Part shown: positions 7,279-15,377 of the stretch, one piece after another
Layout: the number at the start of each line of letters is the position of its first letter
Numbering within the stretch: position 1 is the stretch's first letter
Assembly: GCF_900100045.1 (NCBI RefSeq)
Contig: NZ_FNEA01000034.1
Coordinates: 1 to 42,814, forward strand
Source of the DNA: Paracoccus denitrificans
GTDB taxonomy: Bacteria; Pseudomonadota; Alphaproteobacteria; Rhodobacterales; Rhodobacteraceae
Reading direction: 5' to 3'
DNA length: 42,814 bases
The notes under the pieces: model-generated
What the model saw: the letters and a program-made list of their open reading frames with translations, nothing else
What the model was told of the DNA's origin: nothing
Databases searched by the model: none
Made by a program: the position numbers and the translations under genes

Positions 7279-9846
7279 TCATTCGCCGAGCGTGATCATC
7301 GCGCGTCCGAGAACGCTCTGGCTTTGAAGGTCGAGAAACCGCACTTCGTATTGTCCCGGCTCGTCCGGGAGCTTGATTACCGTTTCGGTTTCGTCGCCCA
7401 CGTGATCGACTGTAATCCAGGTAAAGTCGGGCGCATCAGCTCGTGCCAGCGCCACGCGCCGGTCGGCATCGCCAGCTTCGATTGTCCACGAAACTGTAAC
7501 GATATCGCCCGGCCTTGCTGTACCAGGAACCATAAGCCCGGCACCCTCGTCTATCGGCGCATCCGCCGCCAGCACCTCGAGCGGTCGCCGGGCCATGACC
7601 CGATCGCCGCGGTCCAAATGGTAGCGGATTTCATAGGCACCAGGCTCCGCGGGTGCAGTGAACGTGGCCTGATCTTCGTCCTGAATACGGCGATAGCCAC
7701 TTTGCTCGCCGTCCGGTGTGCCGCCGGGAACGATGGCTATGTAGTCGCGCGGATGTATGGCACCGGTCCAGGATAGCGTGATCTCGGCGCCGGCCCGCGC
7801 CCTGTCCGGTCCGTCAAGCGAAACATTACCATCCATCACCTCGACCGGGGTGCGGGCGAGCACGCGATCCCCCGCGTCCAATTGCAGGCGCACCTCATAG
7901 AGGCCAGGCTCGGCAGGCGCGCGAAGCTCGCCTTCGCTCCGATCTTGCATGCGATCGTAGTCGGCATAGGTGCCGTCCGCCGAGCCGGCGGGAACGATCG
8001 TGACGTAGTCGCGCGGGTGCAGGCCCTCACCCTGCCAGGTGACCGGGAACGCCGAACCGACAACGACCTGGGCCGACGCGGAAACCGTGACCTCTGCATC
8101 GACCACCTCGACCGGGGTGCGGGCGAGCACGCGGTCCCCCGCGTCCAATTGCAGGCGCACCTCGTAGAGGCCGGGCTCGGCAGGCGCGCGAAGCTCGCCC
8201 TCGCTCCGACCTTGCATGCGATCGTAATCGGCATAGGTGCCGTCCGCCGAGCCGGCGGGAACGATCGTCACGTAGTCGCGCGGGTGCAGGCCCTCACCCT
8301 GCCAGGTGACCGGGAAAGCCGACCCGACAACGACCTGAGCCGGCGCGGAGACAGCAACCTCGGCATCGACCACCTCGACCGGGGTGCGGGCGAGCACGCG
8401 GTCCCCCACGTCCAATTGCAGGCGCACTTCGTAGAGGCCAGGCTCGGCAGGCGCCCGCAGCTCGCCCTCGCTCCGACCTTGCGTGCGATCGTAGTCGGCA
8501 TAGGTGCCGTCCGCCGAACCGGCGGGAACGATTGTCACGTAGTCGCGCGGGTGCAGGCCCTCGCCCTGCCAGGTGACCGGGAATGCCGACCCGACAACGA
8601 CCTGGGCGGGTGCGGAGACCGTGACGTCGGCATCAACCACCTCGACCGGGGTGCGGGCGAGCACGCGGTTCCCCGCGTCCAATTGCAGACGCACTTCGTA
8701 GAGACCGGGCTCGGCAGGTGCACGAAGCTCGCCTTCGGTACGGTTCTCCAGCCGGTCATAGTCCGCATAGGCTCCGTCTTCGGCGTCGGCGGGGACAATT
8801 GTCACATAATCACGCGGAGCCAGACCCTCACCTTCCCAGCTCACCGTAAACGCGGAGCCAACCAAGGTTTGTGCCGGGCCGAATACCTGGGCGGCGGGCT
8901 GTTGCGACGTGATGGGCGGGAAAATGGCGTGGACATTGCGCGCGCTGTCCAACGCCAAACTGGCCTCGGTCTGCGAGAAGTCGTCCTGCGCCGTCGAATG
9001 GACCGTCACGATATAGTCGCCGAACGGAAGGTCCGTGGTGAAGGGGTTCGCGGTGCCGGTCTGCACCATGTTGAACGAAGTATCCGATATCTCCCAGATC
9101 ACCTCGCCGGACAGAAGCGGAAGCTCCGGTGGCGCTGCTGGCCGCTCCCAGACGGTCTCGTCGCCGATCTCCTCGCCTCCGAGATTTGCGGTGAAGGTGA
9201 AACTCCCTGAGGCAGGCGCGGCAGTGACCTCGCGCAAGGCCTCGTTGAGTTCCTGGGCATTGTCGGCAGTCAGGAAGCGGCCGCCGGTTTCCTCGGCGAT
9301 GCATTGCATCTGCAACAGGGCGTCGGCTTCGCCCCGCACATCGAAGCCAATGACATGGGCGGTAAAATCTACGCCCGCTTCTTCCAATGCGCGGGCGGCG
9401 GCGCAGGGATCAGGATTGCAGGTCTCGATCCCATCGGAAACCAGGATCACCGTCGCCGCCTGTTCGGTGTGGCGCAACGCCTGAGCCGCGGTGACGACGG
9501 CATCGGTCATCGGGGTCATGCCCCGCGGGTTCAACCCTTCAACGATGCCGGCGATCTCTGCCGCAGTGCCGGGCGCGGGTTCGACCAAGGTTTCGATATC
9601 CGCGCATTGCCCGCGCTCGCGATGGCCATAGGTGACGAAACCGAGATTCTGATCGGCGGGGAAATCCGACACAATGTCCCCGACGACATCGCGCGCGATG
9701 GTGATTTTGTTTATCCCATCGATCTGCCCCCACATCGACCCCGAGGCGTCCAAAACAAGGATCGTGCTGGGGCGCTCCTGGGCAAGCGCCGCCGGCGCAA
9801 GGGCGGATGTCAGGGCGATAAGCCCGGCGGTCACAAGAGATCTCAT
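7279..9846 (-). CDS. vWA-domain secreted protein with six Ig-like repeats (855 aa)
   Basis: The start at 9846 overlaps the upstream stop (ATGA) and gives a signal peptide (MRSLVTAGLIALTSALAPAALA); a longer frame to 9942 would overlap the upstream gene deeply. Residues 25-215 form a von Willebrand A domain with the MIDAS motif D33-x-S35-x-S37 (LDASGSMWG), the MTPMTDAV loop and LVSDGIETC. A linker domain of about 130 residues follows. Then come six repeats of about 89 residues, each with a core like PRDYVTIVPA, a short YADYDR segment and AEPGLYEVRLQL; the middle ones are nearly identical. The last two are diverged. The design suggests a secreted or surface adhesion/scaffold protein with metal-dependent binding. 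It is the largest product of the operon and presumably its central component. Partner and substrate are unknown. Confidence 0.85.
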   Translation of the reverse strand: MRSLVTAGLIALTSALAPAALAQERPSTILVLDASGSMWGQIDGINKITIARDVVGDIVSDFPADQNLGFVTYGHRERGQCADIETLVEPAPGTAAEIAGIVEGLNPRGMTPMTDAVVTAAQALRHTEQAATVILVSDGIETCNPDPCAAARALEEAGVDFTAHVIGFDVRGEADALLQMQCIAEETGGRFLTADNAQELNEALREVTAAPASGSFTFTANLGGEEIGDETVWERPAAPPELPLLSGEVIWEISDTSFNMVQTGTANPFTTDLPFGDYIVTVHSTAQDDFSQTEASLALDSARNVHAIFPPITSQQPAAQVFGPAQTLVGSAFTVSWEGEGLAPRDYVTIVPADAEDGAYADYDRLENRTEGELRAPAEPGLYEVRLQLDAGNRVLARTPVEVVDADVTVSAPAQVVVGSAFPVTWQGEGLHPRDYVTIVPAGSADGTYADYDRTQGRSEGELRAPAEPGLYEVRLQLDVGDRVLARTPVEVVDAEVAVSAPAQVVVGSAFPVTWQGEGLHPRDYVTIVPAGSADGTYADYDRMQGRSEGELRAPAEPGLYEVRLQLDAGDRVLARTPVEVVDAEVTVSASAQVVVGSAFPVTWQGEGLHPRDYVTIVPAGSADGTYADYDRMQDRSEGELRAPAEPGLYEVRLQLDAGDRVLARTPVEVMDGNVSLDGPDRARAGAEITLSWTGAIHPRDYIAIVPGGTPDGEQSGYRRIQDEDQATFTAPAEPGAYEIRYHLDRGDRVMARRPLEVLAADAPIDEGAGLMVPGTARPGDIVTVSWTIEAGDADRRVALARADAPDFTWITVDHVGDETETVIKLPDEPGQYEVRFLDLQSQSVLGRAMITLGE
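7841..8908 (-). repeat. Four in-frame 267-bp tandem repeats inside the vWA gene
   Basis: The plus-strand marker tcgaccgggg recurs at 7841, 8108, 8375 and 8642, exactly 267 bp (89 codons) apart. The units between 7841 and 8641 are almost identical at the DNA level; the unit from 8642 is more diverged and further, much weaker units lie on both sides. Such homogeneity points to recent duplication or gene conversion, and makes repeat number likely to vary between strains. Confidence 0.9.
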
Positions 9847-10814
9847 GCGGCTTCTCCATCGCGCGCTGTCCCGAAGCGGGCATCGGCGCGCTCTTTCAGC
9901 TTGCGGAAATGTGAGGACATCTGCTCCAGCCGCGCATCCCACTCAGGGTCGGGCTCCTGGCCATCGGTGATCCTGAAATAGACCTGCATCAGGCAGGTGA
10001 CGGCGAAGGGCTCGAGAAAGGCAGCCTTGACGCTCCAGGCGAACAGCAACGCGAAAACGAAGCCGCCCGCCGACCAGGCGCCGGGCATGACGTAGACCAG
10101 TGCCGCTGCCGGGGCGAGCATCACGAGGAAGATCAGGAAGGCGAGACCATAGGTGAAGAGCGTCAGCCAGGCGGCGTTCCGGAGCATCGCCTTCCAGTTC
10201 TGGCCATATAGCACCAGCGCCTCGCGTGCGGATCCCCAGGGATCGGTCGAGCGGGTGCGGATGGCATGGGCGAGGATCACCTCATCGATGAAGCCCACCG
10301 CCACGCGCAGGAAGGCCTGCACAATGCCCATCAACTGCCGGACATAGGGGATCGGCAGGATGGACAATACACCGCGCACAAGGCCGATGACGGCGCGAAT
10401 GACTCCCTTGACCAGTTGGTCCAGCGCGAAGAGCAGTGAGGCCTGGCCGAAGCGCCCCTTCACCACGGCCGTTGCATGGGCGATCTGGCCGCGTCCTTCC
10501 GGCAGGGGCTTGCCGTCAATCAGTTCGACAAGAACCGCGACATGGCCTGCCTTGACGATGTAGAGAATGTATTCCCGAAGCCAGTACATTACAGCGCCGG
10601 TCAGGCCAAAGCCGGCAATGCCGCCCCAAGCCATCGCGGTCGCGCGGAACTCGTCATCCCCGAAGGCGCCAACGCCCCAGCCGACCCCGATACCGGCGCC
10701 GGTGGCCAGAATATAGGCCAGTGTGATTCCGAAATAGACGGCGGCACGCAGGAGCACGAAAGGCAATGTTCGGCCCAACAGTCCGAGAGCTTGTCCGATA
10801 TTGAAATCCCACAT
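9843..10814 (-). CDS. Polytopic membrane protein of the vWA operon (323 aa)
   Basis: A multi-pass inner-membrane protein. Hydrophobic segments lie near residues 15-45 (LPFVLLRAAVYFGITLAYILA), 60-80, 120-160, and two strong ones at about 220-270 (LTLFTYGLAFLIFLVMLAPAAALVYVM). The C-terminal 50 residues are charged and cytoplasm-like (EWDARLEQMSSHFRKLKERAD). No catalytic motif or transporter signature is visible. Its stop overlaps the start of the vWA gene, so the two are translated together, which argues for a physical link, for example an anchor or export aid for the secreted components. It begins 23 nt after the preceding gene. I do not recognise a named family. Confidence 0.75.
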   Translation of the reverse strand: MWDFNIGQALGLLGRTLPFVLLRAAVYFGITLAYILATGAGIGVGWGVGAFGDDEFRATAMAWGGIAGFGLTGAVMYWLREYILYIVKAGHVAVLVELIDGKPLPEGRGQIAHATAVVKGRFGQASLLFALDQLVKGVIRAVIGLVRGVLSILPIPYVRQLMGIVQAFLRVAVGFIDEVILAHAIRTRSTDPWGSAREALVLYGQNWKAMLRNAAWLTLFTYGLAFLIFLVMLAPAAALVYVMPGAWSAGGFVFALLFAWSVKAAFLEPFAVTCLMQVYFRITDGQEPDPEWDARLEQMSSHFRKLKERADARFGTARDGEAA

Positions 10815-10837
10815 GGCTCCGGTTCCTTTTGGGGCAA

Positions 10838-11362
10838 TCAGCTTGAAGGTTGAGATGCGGGGGCAGTCTGTTCGCCCCCGAAATGGCGTCGCAGCCAGGC
10901 ATTGATGTCATTGGCGACCTGCCCAGGTCCATCGCCCGATACGCCCCAACGTGACAACGGAACCCGTGTTGCCGGGCGGGTGTTGCGAAAAACCAGAACC
11001 ACCTTCGAGGTGCTGCGGTCCTCTCGCGAGGTATGGCTGCGGTCAAGTTCGGCACTGTCGAGCGCCTCGAGCGGATAGTCCCGCTGACGCGTGCCGAGGC
11101 GCGATGTCCGGATGATGCTGACCAGCCCCGACCCTGCGTCCAACCTGAGCCGTGTGCGCTCGGACAGGGCGATATATCCCGCGAGAAAGGCCCCGTTCAG
11201 CCCGACCAGCAGCACCAGCGCGGTCAGGATTTCTCCCCCGATCAGATTGGCCAGCCCGATCAGGGTGATCGGCAGGACAGGCAGCATGACGAACCACAGG
11301 ATAAAGCGCGGTATCGCCAGTTCCAGTTCCAGTCGTTCGGGCGTATTCGTCTCAATACTCAT
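10838..11362 (-). CDS. Two-TM membrane protein of the vWA operon (174 aa)
   Basis: I begin at the ATG at 11362 (MSIETNTPERLELEL), which overlaps the upstream stop in ATGA; the longer frame to 11488 only shadows the upstream gene. Residues about 18-65 make a hairpin of two membrane spans (FILWFVMLPVLPITLIGL and ILTALVLLVGLNGAFLAGYIAL). The rest is a soluble beta-rich domain (LRLDAGSGLVSIIRTSRL, YPLEALDSAEL) that recalls small PH-like domains following a membrane hairpin in other bacterial proteins. The next upstream gene has the same layout, so the pair may be paralogous subunits. Function unknown; the operon context suggests a membrane platform for the secreted proteins. Confidence 0.7.
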   Translation of the reverse strand: MSIETNTPERLELELAIPRFILWFVMLPVLPITLIGLANLIGGEILTALVLLVGLNGAFLAGYIALSERTRLRLDAGSGLVSIIRTSRLGTRQRDYPLEALDSAELDRSHTSREDRSTSKVVLVFRNTRPATRVPLSRWGVSGDGPGQVANDINAWLRRHFGGEQTAPASQPSS

Positions 11363-11886
11363 GACGGGTTTCCCTTTCCCTGGCGGGAAAGCCAGCCATT
11401 GACGACGCCCGTCAGATGCGCCACCTCTTCGGGATCCGGGCGGAACATGGGCACTATGATCTCGCGCCGCTCTGGTCCCGATCCGCAAATCAGCACCAGC
11501 CGGGTCTCATCGTTTCCTGCCGCCGTGCCATAGTGCGCGATGCTTTCCAGCTTGTGCAGGTCCGAGAGTGCGAATGTCTCTTCACGCCGCCCGCGCAATG
11601 TGGTCACACGCAGCCGGACAAGACCGGCATGCCTGTCCAGGCTCAGTTGAGTCAGCTGCACCAACTCGTGCATGTAGAGCCAACCGATCAGGCCCACCAC
11701 GGCAAGCACGATGATCCCCGTTCCGGTCGCACCATCCCCGATGGCTGCCAGGCCCGCCGCGATCGCCACCAATATCACCGCCGCAGCAATCACCGCCCGC
11801 CGGACCGGACGATTCTCGATCTCCAGCACGCTGTCGGAGATTTGCGTCACGCGCAGCGGATCAGCCAGAAACTCGGCCAGTGTCAT
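11359..11886 (-). CDS. Two-TM membrane protein, paralogue-like partner (175 aa)
   Basis: Starting at the ATG at 11886 gives MTLAEFLADPLRV and a 4-nt overlap with the upstream stop. Two membrane spans lie at about residues 30-48 (AVIAAAVILVAIAAGLAAIG) and 54-72 (GIIVLAVVGLIGWLYM). A soluble domain follows with the same rhythm as the downstream neighbour: LSLDRHAGLVRLRVTTLRG, then FALSDLHKLESI, then RLVLICGSGPERREIIVP and a terminal helix VAHLTGVVNGWLSRQ. The shared plan (membrane hairpin, PH-like beta domain, terminal amphipathic helix ending in W-L-x-R) suggests the two arose by duplication and may form a heteromer. No enzymatic motif is visible. Confidence 0.7.
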   Translation of the reverse strand: MTLAEFLADPLRVTQISDSVLEIENRPVRRAVIAAAVILVAIAAGLAAIGDGATGTGIIVLAVVGLIGWLYMHELVQLTQLSLDRHAGLVRLRVTTLRGRREETFALSDLHKLESIAHYGTAAGNDETRLVLICGSGPERREIIVPMFRPDPEEVAHLTGVVNGWLSRQGKGNPS

Positions 11887-12362
11887 GGGCCTGCACCCAA
11901 CGACGTGTCGATCCGCCCCTCGACGTCGCGACAGTCGTCCGGGGCATCCCGGCGGCATAGGGTTGCCGCAAAGCTGGCCTGGATGCGGCCTTCATCCTCA
12001 AGATCCAGCAGGTCGATCGACATCTGCGGCGGCTCTTCCTCGCTTTCCCAGACCGCGCCCGCCATCGCCCCGCGATCGGGCCGCATGTCGATGGTCAGAC
12101 CGGCGGGCGGCGTATCTCCGGAAGGCTTGCCGTGAAAGATCAGGCCGATAGAAATGCTGCCGTCACCAAGTGCATGCAGTTCGATCATGGTCAGCGGGCC
12201 GATATCGGTGATCTGCACCATCGCCGAGCCATCATCCTGACGCATCACCTGCCAGTTCAGTTCTTCACCGTCCAAGTTTGCCCCGATCTCGCCGATGGCG
12301 TCCAATGCACCAGCGGGGGTTGCGATTCCGAGGGCCAGGACAAGCGGGACAAGCACCTTCAT
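11883..12362 (-). CDS. Secreted protein of the vWA operon (159 aa)
   Basis: The start at 12362 (MKVLVPLVLALGIATPAGALD) is preferred over one two codons earlier because AGGA lies six bases upstream of it. A signal peptide with cleavage near GALD leads a 140-residue acidic mature protein of beta character, with two Cys close together (TLCRRDAPDDCRD) likely forming a disulfide. Phrases such as MIELHALGDGSISIGLIFHG and GRIQASFAATLC resemble the two-sheet pattern of the other small secreted proteins here, although it lacks their PGG start. It overlaps the downstream membrane-protein gene by 4 nt. No named family is recognised. Confidence 0.7.
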   Translation of the reverse strand: MKVLVPLVLALGIATPAGALDAIGEIGANLDGEELNWQVMRQDDGSAMVQITDIGPLTMIELHALGDGSISIGLIFHGKPSGDTPPAGLTIDMRPDRGAMAGAVWESEEEPPQMSIDLLDLEDEGRIQASFAATLCRRDAPDDCRDVEGRIDTSLGAGP

Positions 12363-12370
12363 TGGCATTC

Positions 12371-12943
12371 CTATCGGCTGATCAGCTGTTCGCGGACGCC
12401 CCGCGCCGAATTGCGTTTTGTTCCCATCGCCTCATTGGCCGAGAAGAAACTGATGATCCCGTCCGAGCGCCGCGCACCGGTGCCGAATTGCCATTCGAAT
12501 TGCGGCGCCGAGGCAATCTGGCAATCCTGAACCAACGCCCATTCCCAAGGCTCCGCGCCGGGCTCGGAACCCGTTGAAGTCAACATATAAAACTGCGGGT
12601 CCATTGCCTCGCCACGCACAAAGTCAAAGCGCAGCGGCTTGTTGCCACCTCGAACCGGCACCAGTTCGGTCTGAATGCCGTCCGAACCCAGATACAATCG
12701 GTTGCGGTTCCGATCATAAATGATCTCGAAGGTGCTCTCCTGAACGCCTATTGCCACACTCGTTCCGATGGCGGCTTCGGTCCACGTTCCCGCGATCAGC
12801 GGACCAATCTGTCGCAGGTCAAAATTACCGGCGCGATGGACGTCTGCGTGGCAGACCGGGTTGGACGGTTCACCGGCCAGTGCTGAGGTTGCCGTAGCGA
12901 TCAGCAGCAGGGCCGCAGTTCGGGCAAAGGCGGGTCCAGCCAT
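12371..12943 (-). CDS. Secreted protein of the vWA operon (190 aa)
   Basis: The ATG at 12943 gives a signal peptide (MAGPAFARTAALLLIATATSALA); the open frame continues to 13015 but that part overlaps the upstream gene. The mature chain has one Cys early (NPVCHADVHR) and one later (VQDCQIAS). It contains an aromatic, beta-rich middle (FEIIYDRNRNRLYLGSDG) and WEWALVQD. It has the general look of the 5646-6236 product, which also has two spaced Cys and similar length. The stop of the upstream gene is 2 nt before its ATG, so the genes are co-translated. Function unknown. Confidence 0.68.
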   Translation of the reverse strand: MAGPAFARTAALLLIATATSALAGEPSNPVCHADVHRAGNFDLRQIGPLIAGTWTEAAIGTSVAIGVQESTFEIIYDRNRNRLYLGSDGIQTELVPVRGGNKPLRFDFVRGEAMDPQFYMLTSTGSEPGAEPWEWALVQDCQIASAPQFEWQFGTGARRSDGIISFFSANEAMGTKRNSARGVREQLISR

Positions 12944-12944
12944 C

Positions 12945-13424
12945 TCAGTCAAGCTCTTCAAGCCGGGTGTCGAAGCTGAAGGTGACGGGCCGGGTTTCGG
13001 ATGAGGGGCCGCCACTGACTTGCCCGGTGAGCGTGCCCTTCAAGGCGACAATCCCGTCGCCCGGCGTGAATTCCTCCAGGGTCAGTGTCAGGCTGTCCTG
13101 ATCGCCGGTCCAATTCCGTCCCATGTCGCGCGCAAAGGTGATCGTCAGCGCCATTTCGCCGGGCGCGGGCAATTCGCCATTGATCGTCAGTTCCAGATTG
13201 ACCGGCCCCTGATCGCCCTCCATCTGTGAGGCAAGCAAGGAGGCATCGGCATAGTTGCCGATGATCGTCGCGCCGGACAATTCGGGGGCAACAGTCAGCT
13301 CCAGCGGCTGATCGCCAAAACTGCCGGTAACCAGCCCTCCAGGCTCGTCGGCCAGCGCCGGCAGCGCCAGAAGACAGGCCAGAACAGGTATGCCCGCTCT
13401 TCGCATGGTCGAGAAGATGGTCAA
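12945..13424 (-). CDS. First gene of the vWA operon: secreted 'PGG' protein (159 aa)
   Basis: I choose a TTG start at 13424 because AGGAGG sits 8 nt upstream; the ATG at 13406 (MRRAGIPVLACLLAL) would give a slightly shorter signal peptide and has no close ribosome-binding site. Cleavage after LPALA leaves DEPGGLVTGSFGDQPLELTV, the same mature beginning as two proteins further down the operon. The rest is beta-rich, acidic and Cys-free, with repeated hydroxyl-rich strands (LTLTLEEFTPGDG, SETRPVTFSFD). As the promoter-proximal gene it should be the most highly expressed. I infer a soluble periplasmic or secreted structural protein and cannot assign a function. Confidence 0.7.
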   Translation of the reverse strand: MTIFSTMRRAGIPVLACLLALPALADEPGGLVTGSFGDQPLELTVAPELSGATIIGNYADASLLASQMEGDQGPVNLELTINGELPAPGEMALTITFARDMGRNWTGDQDSLTLTLEEFTPGDGIVALKGTLTGQVSGGPSSETRPVTFSFDTRLEELD

Positions 13425-13478
13425 GCGTAGATCCTCCTGCTGTTTGATTCCGAGTTTAGTTCTGCTCAAGACTGGCCG

Positions 13479-13498
13479 CCCCGTTCGTTTGAACGGGG
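13479..13498. promoter_or_regulatory. Perfect 8-bp inverted repeat in the divergent promoter region
   Basis: CCCCGTTC and GAACGGGG, separated by gttt, form a perfect palindrome midway between the vWA operon start (13424, minus) and the sensor operon start (13561, plus). The site could be an operator for a dimeric regulator such as the LuxR-type regulator encoded at 15374. It could also form a short hairpin. No T-run follows, so a terminator is unlikely. Confidence 0.5.
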
Positions 13499-13560
13499 AA
13501 CATGTAGTCTCCTGTGATAGAGTTCAGTCCGGAACCTGGTTTTCATTTTGGGTTGTGGTG

Positions 13561-14043
13561 ATGAGCTTGCGGTATCACATCGTTCAGACCGCGTTGATGA
13601 CGGCACTTGTGTTCATGGCCGTACCAGCGGCTGCCGAGGACGTCCTGCTGACCCTGACCGGCGCGGTCACGGACGGCAGAGTGGAGATGACGCGCGCGGA
13701 TTTCGATACGATGGACTGGCATGAGTTTTCGACATCGACCAGCGTCACAGATGGCAGGCCGGAGTTCCGCGGTGTGCTGATGCGAGACGCCCTCGCCCAT
13801 GCCGGAGCCGAGGGAAGTAGTGTGCGCGCGACAGCGTTGAACGACTATGTCGTCGATATACCTGTCGAGGATTTTCACCGGTTTGATGTTCTAGCCGCGC
13901 TTTACATGGATGACGTGCCTCTGACCCCGCGTGACAAGGGTCCAGTCTGGATCGTCTATCCGCGCGACAATCACGGCGTTCTGGCCGATATACGGTATGA
14001 CATGCGATGGGTCTGGCAGCTTGTCGCGCTGCATGTGCAATGA
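13561..14043 (+). CDS. Periplasmic sulfite-oxidase-fold (Oxidored_molyb-like) protein, likely cofactor-less
   Basis: A 160-residue secreted protein. Residues 1-25 are a signal peptide (cleavage near VPAAA). The mature chain recalls the small molybdopterin-oxidoreductase fold: DVLLTLTGAV, RADFDTM, EFRGVLMRDAL, VVDIPVEDF, PVWIVYPRDN and a terminal WVWQLVALHV. The family's molybdenum-ligating Cys is absent, as the mature part has no Cys at all, so catalysis is unlikely. Its stop overlaps the start of the histidine kinase gene (ATGA). That coupling makes it a candidate periplasmic input module for the kinase. The upstream open frame to 13390 overlaps the divergent promoter and is not used. Family assignment is by eye. 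Confidence 0.7.
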   Translation: MSLRYHIVQTALMTALVFMAVPAAAEDVLLTLTGAVTDGRVEMTRADFDTMDWHEFSTSTSVTDGRPEFRGVLMRDALAHAGAEGSSVRATALNDYVVDIPVEDFHRFDVLAALYMDDVPLTPRDKGPVWIVYPRDNHGVLADIRYDMRWVWQLVALHVQ

Positions 14044-15377
14044 CCGGCACAGGCGGGCGGGCCCGCTATCTGTGGCTTGGTGGGCTGGTGGCGATCTGCC
14101 TGGGCCTGTTGGCGCTGGCTGCGTGGCAGCTTGTGGTGCTGGAACGCCAGATGCGCATTGCCGCAACCGAGAACATGATCTGGGTCTTTGGCCAGACGCA
14201 GATCGAGGCCTTGAACCTTGCGCTGGCGCTCTCGGATGAGGCTGCGCTGCAACAGATCCAGACCCGTTTTGATATATTGGTTTCGCGGCTGACGCTGTTG
14301 GAAGATGGGCCGCAACGTCGCTTTCTCGAGAATGCGGGAGTGTCCGAAACACTTGCACGCTGGCGCAGTGGGCTTCTGGCGCTTGACCCCGCGCAAGGTG
14401 CCGATCCGGCCGCGCTGCGGGCACATGTCACGGCGCTGGTCGCTGCACTAAGGACCAAGGCGAGTCTGGTGATGTCCCATGAATGGCAGAGTCAGGCCAC
14501 GCGCCTGGACAGCCTGAGGCACCTGCATTTGCTTGCGCTGATGTCAGTGCTGGGGGCTGCTGTAGCGGGATTGGGGCTGGTGGCAATCCTGATCGATCGT
14601 GAGAGGCGGCTGATGAGCGGACAGCTGGACCACCTGCGGGCTGAGAAGCTCGCCAGCGATCTGGAACGCGAACGCGAAACCTCCGAGAACCACCGCCGGT
14701 TCGCCGACCTGATTGCCCATCAGTTCCGCACGCCGCTAGCCGTAATCGACAGCGCGATGCACCGCCTGACGCGGCGCAGCGGCGGCCCGGTTCCACCAGA
14801 ACTGATCTCGGAAAAGGCGGCGGTGTCCCGTGAGGCGGTCGCGCGGCTCGTGAAGTTGACAGATACCGCATTGATGATGTCCCGGCTGGAACGCGATGCG
14901 GTTCTTCCTAGCCTGCGCGCCCATGACCTAAACGATCTTGTATCTTCAGTCATTGATGACCTGATGGCGACGGCGTGGGACCGCGACCCGGCCCGTATTC
15001 GGCAGTCGGTGCAAACAGAACCAACTGTCGCGCTGTGCGATCCGATGCTGACCGCCGAAATCCTGTCCAACCTCCTGCGCAATGCGCTCTTGTATTCTCC
15101 GCCCGATTGCCGCGTCGATGTGAGTGTTTTTCAGTCGCGGGACTGCATCGTCTGTCGGATCGAGGACAGAGGGAGGGGTATGTCGCCCGAAGAGATTGAG
15201 TGTGCTTTTGACAGGTTCTACCGAGGCAGCGGGCACGAGACTTTGCCCGGCTCCGGATTGGGGCTGACGCTTGCGCGCGATCTGGCGCGAATACAGGGAG
15301 GAGACGTGACCTTGTCGCAGCGTGACGGGGGAGGCCTGACAGCCGCGCTTTACCTGCCGAAGGATGACGTCGCATGA
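14040..15377 (+). CDS. Membrane sensor histidine kinase
   Basis: A 445-residue kinase. TM1 is at residues 12-32 and TM2 at about 163-185, enclosing a helical periplasmic sensor of about 130 residues. After a short coiled-coil, the HisKA domain has the phospho-acceptor His227 in ADLIAHQFRTPL. The ATPase domain shows an N-box (LSNLLRNALLYSPP), a G1 box (EDRGRGMS) and a G2 box (GSGLGLTLARDLARI). The start at 14040 overlaps the upstream stop; a start at 14007 would lie inside the previous gene. The gene overlaps the response-regulator gene by ATGA, so the three genes form one unit. I infer that it senses a periplasmic signal, possibly through the sulfite-oxidase-fold protein, and may control the divergent vWA operon. 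Confidence 0.93.
   Translation: MTGTGGRARYLWLGGLVAICLGLLALAAWQLVVLERQMRIAATENMIWVFGQTQIEALNLALALSDEAALQQIQTRFDILVSRLTLLEDGPQRRFLENAGVSETLARWRSGLLALDPAQGADPAALRAHVTALVAALRTKASLVMSHEWQSQATRLDSLRHLHLLALMSVLGAAVAGLGLVAILIDRERRLMSGQLDHLRAEKLASDLERERETSENHRRFADLIAHQFRTPLAVIDSAMHRLTRRSGGPVPPELISEKAAVSREAVARLVKLTDTALMMSRLERDAVLPSLRAHDLNDLVSSVIDDLMATAWDRDPARIRQSVQTEPTVALCDPMLTAEILSNLLRNALLYSPPDCRVDVSVFQSRDCIVCRIEDRGRGMSPEEIECAFDRFYRGSGHETLPGSGLGLTLARDLARIQGGDVTLSQRDGGGLTAALYLPKDDVA

Noticed and set aside
7841..8908. Regular repeats considered as a CRISPR array
   Set aside because: The period is 267 bp, in frame and translated; there are no short repeats with unique spacers and no cas genes.
7882..9210. 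A repetitive 442-codon plus-strand frame
   Set aside because: The repeats come from the coding repeats of the vWA gene read backwards; the vWA frame has a signal peptide and MIDAS motif.
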